DNA from: CAYTLW01 sp964438735
GTDB lineage: Bacteria > Myxococcota_A > UBA9042
DNA length: 19,137 nucleotides
Reading direction: 5' to 3'
Assembly: GCA_964438735.1 (NCBI GenBank)
Contig: CAYTLW010000137.1
Location: 1 to 19,137, forward strand
The notes beneath the pieces are model-generated. The model saw only the letters and a list, made by a program, of their open reading frames with translations, was not told the origin of the DNA and ran no database searches. Below are positions 1 to 5,561 of the stretch, piece by piece (within the stretch, counting starts at the first letter, position 1; every line of letters starts with the position of its first letter). The translations under genes were made by a program, and so were the position numbers.

Positions 1-54
1 GCCGGAGACAATCACGGCACCGGCAGCAGCTACGGCTACGCGTGCTGTTACTAG
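1..54 (+). CDS. C-terminal end of an unidentified protein (partial)
   Basis: Frame 1 is open from the window edge and ends at TAG 52-54. It gives only 17 residues, AGDNHGTGSSYGYACCY. The Gly/Ser/Tyr-rich composition with a Cys-Cys pair looks like the end of a secreted, disulfide-containing protein, but the fragment is too short to assign a family. The neighbouring iminopeptidase gene converges on it, so an intergenic inverted-repeat element directly after the stop makes sense. Its reality as a gene is inferred from the clean stop and the protein-like composition. Confidence 0.35.
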   Translation, partial: AGDNHGTGSSYGYACCY

Positions 55-237
55 AGCGCCGAACAGGTAACGGAGCGAGTGCCATGCCGAGCGCCGGTTG
101 GCCAGATGCAAGGCGGAGCGCCGCCGGCGATGCAGCGCATCGCCAAGTCGCGACAACGCAGCCTGAGCGAAGCGAGGGGCACAGATGGCCGGTCGCCGCC
201 GGCAGGGCGCCGCGAAGCTTACCTGTTCGGTGCTCTA
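52..237. repeat. MITE-like palindromic element with 19-bp terminal inverted repeats
   Basis: The left arm 52-70 and the right arm 219-237 are reverse complements at 18 of 19 positions; the only mismatch is position 58. The outermost bases of both arms are TA, as would be left by an insertion at TA (IS630/Tc1-mariner style). Weaker inverted complementarity continues inward for some tens of bases. Near the centre is a perfect hairpin: an 8-bp stem, 126-133 with 137-144, and a 3-base loop. No convincing protein is encoded inside. The left arm starts in the stop codon of the plus-strand gene and the right arm ends 16 bp before the iminopeptidase stop, so the element fills a convergent intergenic space. 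It could be a non-autonomous transposon or a large bidirectional terminator-like structure. Confidence 0.6.
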
Positions 238-253
238 ACGGTCCGTCAATGGC

Positions 254-1204
254 TCATCGCGGCTGGCGAAACGCGTCGATCGCCGCCACCAATCGCGCCA
301 GGATCGGTGCCTCCAGCGCCGAGTGACCCGCCGCCGGCACGATCTCCAGCCGGCTGCGCGGCCAGACCTCGTGCAGCAGCCAGGCGGTGCGGGCAGGGCA
401 GATGGCGTCGTAGCGACCGTGAATGATCACCCCGGGCAGGTGTCGGATCCGGCGCGCGTCGCGGAGCAGCTGGTCCGGCTCCAGCCAGGCGTCGTGCACG
501 AAGTAGTGGGTCTCGATGCGCGCGAAGGCCAGGGCAAACTCCGGCCCGATGTCGCCCTGCGGCGGCGGCACCAGGCGCGAGGTGGAGAACTCCCAGCGCG
601 TCCAGGCCAGGGCGCAGGTGACCTGCAGATCGCGATCATTGCCCACCAGCCGCTTGTAGTACGCCGCTGGCAGGTCGTCCCGCTCGTCCTCGGGGATGGG
701 TGCGATGAGCGCGTGCCAGGCCTCGGGGAAGATCTCTCGCGTGCCCCGCTGGTAGAACCAGTCGAACTCGCGTCGGGTGCCCAGAAAGATGCCACGTAGG
801 ACCAGCCCGGTGACGCGCTCGGGATGTTTCTCGGCGTAGGCCAGGGCCAGGGTCGAGCCCCAGGAACCGCCGACCACCAGCCATCGCTCGATGCCCAGGT
901 GTTCGCGCAGCTGCTCCAGATCGGCCACCAGGTGCCAGGTCGTATTGTCGACCAGGCTGTTGTGGGGGCGCGAACGGCCGCAGCCGCGCTGGTCCAGCAG
1001 CACGGCGCGATAATGCTCGGGGTCGAAGAGCTGGCGATTCCAGTCCTGGCAACCACCGCCGGGGCCGCCATGCAGGAAGAGCGCCGGCTGACCATCCGGT
1101 CGACCGCTCTGCTGGTAGTAGATCTCATGACTCGACGAGACCTTCAGCAGGCCATCGTCGAAGGGTTCAATCACCGGGTAGAGCACGTCCAAGGCGGCCG
1201 ACAT
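254..1204 (-). CDS. pip: Proline iminopeptidase (alpha/beta hydrolase, peptidase family S33)
   Basis: The 316-residue product has the usual length for proline iminopeptidase, a cytoplasmic enzyme that removes N-terminal proline from peptides. Hallmarks are visible in order: the oxyanion-hole motif HGGPGGG at residues 45-51, DQRGCGRS at 71-78, the nucleophile elbow GGSWGS with Ser114, the family-typical WTRWE at 201-205, the acid Asp266 in GRYDAICP, and the catalytic His294 in AAGHS. The start is ATG at 1204, preceded by a weak purine-rich stretch. It lies 79 bp downstream of the oligosaccharyltransferase gene on the same strand, so it may be cotranscribed, although an imperfect hairpin occupies that spacer. 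It is probably housekeeping rather than part of a specialised system. Confidence 0.95.
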   Translation of the reverse strand: MSAALDVLYPVIEPFDDGLLKVSSSHEIYYQQSGRPDGQPALFLHGGPGGGCQDWNRQLFDPEHYRAVLLDQRGCGRSRPHNSLVDNTTWHLVADLEQLREHLGIERWLVVGGSWGSTLALAYAEKHPERVTGLVLRGIFLGTRREFDWFYQRGTREIFPEAWHALIAPIPEDERDDLPAAYYKRLVGNDRDLQVTCALAWTRWEFSTSRLVPPPQGDIGPEFALAFARIETHYFVHDAWLEPDQLLRDARRIRHLPGVIIHGRYDAICPARTAWLLHEVWPRSRLEIVPAAGHSALEAPILARLVAAIDAFRQPR

Positions 1205-1221
1205 TGACCGCCGCTGGCACT

Positions 1222-1262
1222 CCGGTCAAGGCGCGGGCATCCGATTCGTGACGCCAGACCGG
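1222..1262. other. Imperfect intergenic hairpin between the STT3-like gene and pip
   Basis: CCGGTC at 1222-1227 pairs with GACCGG at 1257-1262, and GGCG at 1230-1233 pairs with CGCC at 1252-1255. The loop is 18 bases with small bulges. It sits in the 79-bp spacer between two minus-strand genes. No T-rich run follows on the minus strand, so it is not a standard intrinsic terminator. It may be an mRNA processing or attenuation structure, or chance in GC-rich DNA. Confidence 0.25.
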
Positions 1263-1283
1263 GTTCGTCGGCGCTGCGACCAT

Positions 1284-3548
1284 TCACGGGCGATCGGCGT
1301 ACAGATCGGTGACCGTCACCTCGCGAGCGAGCTCGACATCTTCTTGTCGAACAACCGACTGCCAGCGCTCATCGCCATCTTCGGCCAGGGTCCACGCCGG
1401 ACTGGCCCGAAGCTGGTGGCCCATGCCCGAGTTGGCGTAGGGCACGCGCAGCGAGAAGCGACCTTCGGCGTCGCAGGTGGCGATCTGGGCGAAGCGGAAC
1501 GGCGGCGCGCCGGGATGCTGAATCATCGCCGAGGCCTCGATCTCGCGGCCGGTCCTGCAGGCGCCGACGATGCGTGCGCCGGGCACCACCAGGAAGATCT
1601 TGTCGTGATGCACCGGGCCGGGTGGGCCGCCGGTCGCCGCGCCGTCGACCTGCAAGGGCGAGGTGCGAATCCGGCGCAAGCGGCCGAATCCGGGCAGGCT
1701 CTCCTGCTCCCCGCCCGCGCCGGCCAGGTGTACTGCGCTGCCGTTGGCGAAGAGCAGGCGCGCCCAGTTGCTGCGCAGCAGGTCCCCGCCAGGTGGCGCG
1801 GTCAGGCCGAGCTCGCCCAGGTGGCTGGCGATGTCCTGCTCGTCCATGGCCGCGATCCAGACCGCGCGCAGGTCGCCGTGTTTGGGCTGCCAATCGCCCA
1901 GCAGATCATCTTGGAATAGAAAGGCCGCCAGACGCTGGATGCGGGCCCGATCGGCGTGCTCCGTGAACGGATGCGCGACCACCGGCAGGCCGCCCACGCG
2001 CAGGACCTCGTGGCCCACATCCCACGGCGCCATCAGGCAGGCCTGTTGGCCATCCGCCTTGGGCAGCGGCGGCACGTGTTCCGCCAGCCAGCGGACGAGG
2101 CGATCGCGGGACTCGTGTTCCACCGTCCAGTAGCTGCGGAAGTAGAGCGAGGGCAGCACGGTCAGCACCAACAACGCCGCCAGCCAGCGCATCCAGCGCC
2201 AGCGCCGGCGCTCGCGATCGCTGGCCTGCGGGTCGTCCTCTTTGTTGGGCCGCGCCGGGATGCCCGTCGCCAGCAGGCAGCCCAGGGCCAGACAGAAGGG
2301 GGTGGAAAACGCCATCGCAAAACGAGTCTGGAGCAGGGCCAGGGGCAGCGAGGCGGCAAACCACAGGGTCAACAACAGCCGAAGAGAGGGATCGGCCCGG
2401 CGCCAGGCCAGCGGCAGGGCCGGAGCCAGCAGGATCGCGCCGCTGAGCAGGGTCAACGGCTGTGGCATGGGGCGACTGAACAACGAACGGCTCTCGTCGA
2501 TGGCGCCGACGATGCCGCCGCTGCCAGCAAATCCTGCCGCCGCCACCATGGCGTCGTGCATGCCGCCGCCCAGAGCGAAGGCCAGCGCCAGCACGCCCAG
2601 GCCGCCGCCGCCGGCCGCAACGGCGATCGTCCATGGGCCGCGCTTGGGCGATCGCCCGACCGCCCAGGCCGCCACGGCCGCTGCGCTGAACGCGGCCAGC
2701 ATCCACCAGGTGAACACCCCGGGTGCGTGCGGCGCGACGCGATCGTGCAGGTAGTACGGCGCTGTCAGCAGGCCCGGCGCCGCGAACGCGGTCGACCACA
2801 GGGTCCAGCGGCACAACCCGGCGAGGCGTTGCCCTCGTCGCTCCGTCGCCGCCCTGTCCCACAACGCCCACAACAGGCCGATGGCCAGCAGCAGGCCCTG
2901 CTGCAGCCACATCTCGGTCCAGGTGGCGTAGCCCACGCCGGCGACAACGCCGGCCAACAGCCAGCCGTCGAGTACACGCGACTTCGTTGCATCCTTCCGC
3001 TGCCGACGATCGGCGATCACGAAACACGCAACCATTCCCACTGGGAGCAGGCCGCCCAGCACGTGATGGTCGACGATGGCGAAGGCCGAGTTCCATACCC
3101 GGATGGGCATCAGCGCGCCCAGCAAGCCGGCAAGAAGGCCGGCGCGAACGCCAAACCAGAGACCGCCAATCAGGCCCAGGAAGGCGCACGACAGGGCCCC
3201 GACCGCAGGCGGCAGCCACGCGACGAGACGCTCCACCGCCGCCGATTCCGCGTCGGCCCCGAGTACGAGCCGGGCGATCGCCGCGCCACTGAGGTCGAGC
3301 CCGTGCGGCCAGGGCGGCGCCGTGCCGTCGGGGCAGGACAGGCCCGGCTCCCAACTCGCGGCTGCGGGAAAGGAGCGGTAGGTGTCGACCGTGCGTTTGA
3401 GCAGGTAGTGAGCGTCGGGCGATGGCGTGCGCACGTCGCCGCCGTCAGGGCGCAGCGGACCGGTGCCGACCACGCGGGCGGCGAAAGCGACGGCGAACAG
3501 GATGAGGACGAGCGCGATCAGCCGGCGGCCATCAGGCGGCCCGGCCAT
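1284..3548 (-). CDS. STT3/AglB/PglB-like oligosaccharyltransferase (membrane glycosyltransferase)
   Basis: The predicted protein is a 754-residue integral membrane protein with about a dozen hydrophobic segments and a soluble C-terminal domain. This is the plan of STT3-type transferases, which move a lipid-linked oligosaccharide onto acceptor Asn in the periplasm. Family landmarks are visible: an acidic first-loop motif SPDAHY (Asp45) followed by SFP; VDHH (Asp160); TWTEMW (209-214), like the family's TW-containing segment; an external-loop Glu352 in AIDESRS; and APWDVG (507-512) in the place of WWDYG. The C-terminal part has VPGARIVGACRTG and a late DAEGRFSLRVPY, which resembles the small beta domain after the AglB core. 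I chose ATG 3548, two bases after the upstream stop (TGACCATG), because the hydrophobic first helix follows directly. An in-frame ATG at 3695 would add an Arg-rich stretch read inside the neighbouring gene. Family membership is well supported; the acceptor and glycan are unknown. Confidence 0.8.
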   Translation of the reverse strand: MAGPPDGRRLIALVLILFAVAFAARVVGTGPLRPDGGDVRTPSPDAHYLLKRTVDTYRSFPAAASWEPGLSCPDGTAPPWPHGLDLSGAAIARLVLGADAESAAVERLVAWLPPAVGALSCAFLGLIGGLWFGVRAGLLAGLLGALMPIRVWNSAFAIVDHHVLGGLLPVGMVACFVIADRRQRKDATKSRVLDGWLLAGVVAGVGYATWTEMWLQQGLLLAIGLLWALWDRAATERRGQRLAGLCRWTLWSTAFAAPGLLTAPYYLHDRVAPHAPGVFTWWMLAAFSAAAVAAWAVGRSPKRGPWTIAVAAGGGGLGVLALAFALGGGMHDAMVAAAGFAGSGGIVGAIDESRSLFSRPMPQPLTLLSGAILLAPALPLAWRRADPSLRLLLTLWFAASLPLALLQTRFAMAFSTPFCLALGCLLATGIPARPNKEDDPQASDRERRRWRWMRWLAALLVLTVLPSLYFRSYWTVEHESRDRLVRWLAEHVPPLPKADGQQACLMAPWDVGHEVLRVGGLPVVAHPFTEHADRARIQRLAAFLFQDDLLGDWQPKHGDLRAVWIAAMDEQDIASHLGELGLTAPPGGDLLRSNWARLLFANGSAVHLAGAGGEQESLPGFGRLRRIRTSPLQVDGAATGGPPGPVHHDKIFLVVPGARIVGACRTGREIEASAMIQHPGAPPFRFAQIATCDAEGRFSLRVPYANSGMGHQLRASPAWTLAEDGDERWQSVVRQEDVELAREVTVTDLYADRP

Positions 3549-3550
3549 GG

Positions 3551-4303
3551 TCAGCGTCCGCGCGGGGCGCTGGTGGTCGCGGTGGCCGTGGCGGGAGCCT
3601 GCCCGGTGCGCGCCAACCGGCGCAGCGCCTTGCGGGCCTCGCGGCGCTCTGCCAGCAGCTGCTTGCGGCGCGCGCGGTCGATGTTCTTCTGCCACTTCTT
3701 GAGCAGGCGCAGGCCGTGGGGCAGGCCTTCACAACGTTGTTTGCCGTGCTGCTTCGGGCCGCGATTGATGCGCAGCCAGGCCAGCTGATAACGCGGCAGG
3801 CGACCCTTGACGTGCGGGCACTTGCGGTGGAGGTATTTCAGCCCCACCTGCACGCGCTCGAGCAGGAATCGAACCGAGGCGTAGGGGTCGTTCCGATCGA
3901 CCCCGAAGCGCCGCGTCCACGGCCACAGCTGGATGATGCCGACGGCTTTGCAATTGTCCTTCTTGCAGTCACCACGGATGCCGGAAGTGTAGCCGGACTC
4001 GATGCACGCCTTGGCCAGCGTCATGCCGCGGAACTCCACGGGCACTTTGTTCTCGCGCTCGAGCTGCAACATGCGCTGGAACATCTTCAGATCGATCTTC
4101 GCTCGGCGCTTTTTCGACAGGTGCCGGCACGAGTAGAGCGCCTGGTGCATCAGCTCCACGTCGGTGATGGGCTTGCGCAACGCTGAGCTTTTTGCGGACT
4201 TCTTTGCCTTGGACCGCCTGGCCGCCGAAGCGGGCGCAGGACACATCATCGCGGCACAAAGAAGGATCGCGATGGTCCCGATGGCTTGGGGCGTCATCCT
4301 CAT
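3551..4303 (-). CDS. Secreted lytic transglycosylase-like (SLT/lysozyme-fold) protein
   Basis: The 250-residue product begins with a signal peptide (MRMTPQ, a hydrophobic core, then PAPASA) followed by a Lys/Ser-rich linker. The central domain matches the SLT pattern: LAKACIESGY with probable catalytic Glu102, then AVGIIQLWPW (120-129) as the GLMQI-type motif, then a helix ending AWLRINRGP like the family's AYNxGP block. Such enzymes cut the glycan strands of peptidoglycan in the periplasm. Cys pairs near 112/118 suggest a disulfide. The tail is a highly basic helix rich in Arg, Lys and Ala, possibly for binding an anionic polymer. The start is ATG 4303 because GAGGAGG lies 6 bases upstream (4310-4316); a longer reading frame from 4390 has no comparable site and would bury the signal peptide. 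It is tightly coupled to the STT3-like gene. Confidence 0.75.
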   Translation of the reverse strand: MRMTPQAIGTIAILLCAAMMCPAPASAARRSKAKKSAKSSALRKPITDVELMHQALYSCRHLSKKRRAKIDLKMFQRMLQLERENKVPVEFRGMTLAKACIESGYTSGIRGDCKKDNCKAVGIIQLWPWTRRFGVDRNDPYASVRFLLERVQVGLKYLHRKCPHVKGRLPRYQLAWLRINRGPKQHGKQRCEGLPHGLRLLKKWQKNIDRARRKQLLAERREARKALRRLARTGQAPATATATTSAPRGR

Positions 4304-4400
4304 TGCAGTCCTCCTCGCCGGGCGCGCCGCATGTCGCGTCAACCGGGGGGCCTGCATAGATCGATGGCGGCGTGGAGCGCAAGCGCACAATTTGAGGCAC

Positions 4401-4406
4401 TGTCAA
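4401..4406 (-). promoter_or_regulatory. Possible -35 element (TTGACA) upstream of the transglycosylase gene
   Basis: The minus strand reads TTGACA at 4406-4401, inside the 147-bp spacer before the transglycosylase start. The region around it is AT-richer than its surroundings. No good -10 hexamer occurs 16-18 bases downstream, so this is only a partial promoter match. If real, it would give the transglycosylase and STT3-like genes a start site separate from that of the helical-repeat gene. Confidence 0.25.
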
Positions 4407-4450
4407 GTTTTTGGCCGAGCAGTGGCGCAGTCCCTCGATCGGCTGGTGGG

Positions 4451-5374
4451 TCAGGGAGTCGCCACCAGAGTCTCCAACGCACCCCTTGCGGCGCTCTGGA
4501 TCGCCAGATCGGCGGCGGATCCATCCCCCGGGCTGTCGGCCAGGGCCTTCAGCTGAGCTCCCGCTCCCAGGGCCGTCAGCGATGCGAGCAGGCAGCGTCT
4601 GGCGCGGACCCGCAACTTGCCGTTGACCACCAGGTCTGCCAGCTGGTCGGCGTGCGCCCGATCGCCCGACCACGGCGCCGCGGACAGATGCCCGCAGGCC
4701 ACGACGATGGCATCGCCGTGGGCCTGGCGAAGCAGTCGAATCGCCAGTTCGCGACCCGAGGCGTCGGGTGCCGGCGACATGGCCAGCAGTCGCATCGCGG
4801 CCGCCTTCACCAGGGGACCGTGCAGGCCCATCGCCATCTTCTCCAGGTGTGGTCCCAGGCCTTCGATCTCCGGCATCGGACTGGAATAAAGCTGCAGAAT
4901 GCCCAGTTGAACGTGGGGCTCGCTGGCCGCCAGCAGGCTGCGTGCCACCGCCTCGGCGTCGGGGCCGGGCCTGGCCGTCGCCGCGTTGGCGACCGTCGTC
5001 GGCACACCCGGTGTTGGGAAGGCGCGATCCAACTCGCGCAGGCAGTCGTACGGTTGCAGTCGGTCATCGCCAGGCGCCAGCCGGCAGCGCAGGGACATCA
5101 GCTTTGTCGCCGCGGCGAGCGCTCCGGCGCGGTCGGTGGTCGGATTCAGTTCGGCAAAGCGCGCTTCCGCCTGCCTTACGGCGACCTGGTGGGGATCGTT
5201 CCGCTGGACACCCGCGGTGCCGGAGGTCGCTGAGGAGGGCAGCGCCGGCGGCGCCTCCACCTCGGCGGTCGGCCGCTCGGAGGCCGGCTGCTCGGTGCCA
5301 TCGGATAGCACGAAGACAACAACCGCCACCACACAAACCACGCCGACCAGCCCCAAGACGATCCGCCTGTCCAC
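4451..5374 (-). CDS. Membrane-anchored HEAT/ARM-like helical-repeat protein of unknown function
   Basis: The 307-residue protein starts with an uncleaved signal anchor (residues 5-23: hydrophobic, Val-rich, followed by SDG). A Pro/Ala/Glu/Thr-rich stem of about 50 residues follows, then an alpha-helical region to the C-terminus. That region has recurring amphipathic helices such as VKAAAMRLLAMSP, GRELAIRLLRQA, VRARRCLLASLTALG and AIQSAARGALETL, which read like degenerate HEAT or armadillo repeats. Four to five scattered Cys could pair in the periplasm. I recognise no catalytic motif. The start is GTG 5374 because GGAGGG lies at 5379-5384, four bases upstream; an ATG at 5560 would read through the promoter. 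The gene is divergent from the kinase block and heads the minus-strand group. A scaffolding or sensing role is only a guess. Confidence 0.7.
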   Translation of the reverse strand: MDRRIVLGLVGVVCVVAVVVFVLSDGTEQPASERPTAEVEAPPALPSSATSGTAGVQRNDPHQVAVRQAEARFAELNPTTDRAGALAAATKLMSLRCRLAPGDDRLQPYDCLRELDRAFPTPGVPTTVANAATARPGPDAEAVARSLLAASEPHVQLGILQLYSSPMPEIEGLGPHLEKMAMGLHGPLVKAAAMRLLAMSPAPDASGRELAIRLLRQAHGDAIVVACGHLSAAPWSGDRAHADQLADLVVNGKLRVRARRCLLASLTALGAGAQLKALADSPGDGSAADLAIQSAARGALETLVATP

Positions 5375-5561
5375 GCAGCCCTCCGTGTCGCCCGATGGCC
5401 TGCTGGCCGTCGATCCACTGCGCACGCTAGGAAGCGGTGGCTTTGGTGTCAACGCGAGTGTTGGCGGTAGGATGCGGCCGTGCCTCCGGCGCTGTTGGTA
5501 CATCGAGTGGACGGAGGCGCCCGGATCGGCGACTCTCCAGGCTGGTAGCGTAGGGTCCAAT
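5375..5561. promoter_or_regulatory. Divergent intergenic region between the helical-repeat gene and the kinase genes
   Basis: This 187-bp spacer separates two divergently read genes and must contain both promoters if each is transcribed separately. The minus-strand promoter is clear (see the entry at 5424-5452). In the plus direction I see only TGGTAGCGT at 5543-5551, which fits an extended -10 (TGnTAnnnT) but lacks a -35. It would place the mRNA start only a few bases before the kinase ATG at 5562, implying a very short leader. No obvious operator palindrome is present. Confidence 0.5.
5424..5452 (-). promoter_or_regulatory. Sigma-70-like promoter of the helical-repeat gene (TTGACA-N17-TAGCGT)
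   Basis: On the minus strand a perfect TTGACA (5452-5447) is followed by exactly 17 bases and TAGCGT (5429-5424), which keeps T1, A2 and T6 of TATAAT. Transcription would begin near 5417, leaving a leader of about 43 bases with GGAGGG at 5379-5384 just before the GTG start at 5374. Spacing and position agree with the chosen start. It is inferred from consensus only. Confidence 0.55.

Noticed and set aside
3549..3695. 49-residue N-terminal extension of the STT3-like protein
   Set aside because: It is Arg/His/Ala-rich, overlaps the transglycosylase C-terminus in another frame, and would precede the first membrane helix without purpose; the ATG two bases after the stop fits better.
1956..3788. 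Long plus-strand open frame of 610 codons
   Set aside because: It is antisense to the STT3-like gene, is Gln/Arg/Gly/Ala-rich as expected of high-GC shadow frames, and has no recognisable domain or ribosome site.
4407..4450. Possible intrinsic terminator after the helical-repeat gene
   Set aside because: Only a 5-bp GCCGA/TCGGC stem with a loop of about 20 bases can be drawn, and the run after it (on the minus strand) is A rather than T.
4986..5561. Upstream in-frame extension of the two-kinase gene
   Set aside because: It runs over the divergent gene 4451-5374 and its promoter, lacks kinase-family sequence, and the zinc ribbon begins right at ATG 5562.
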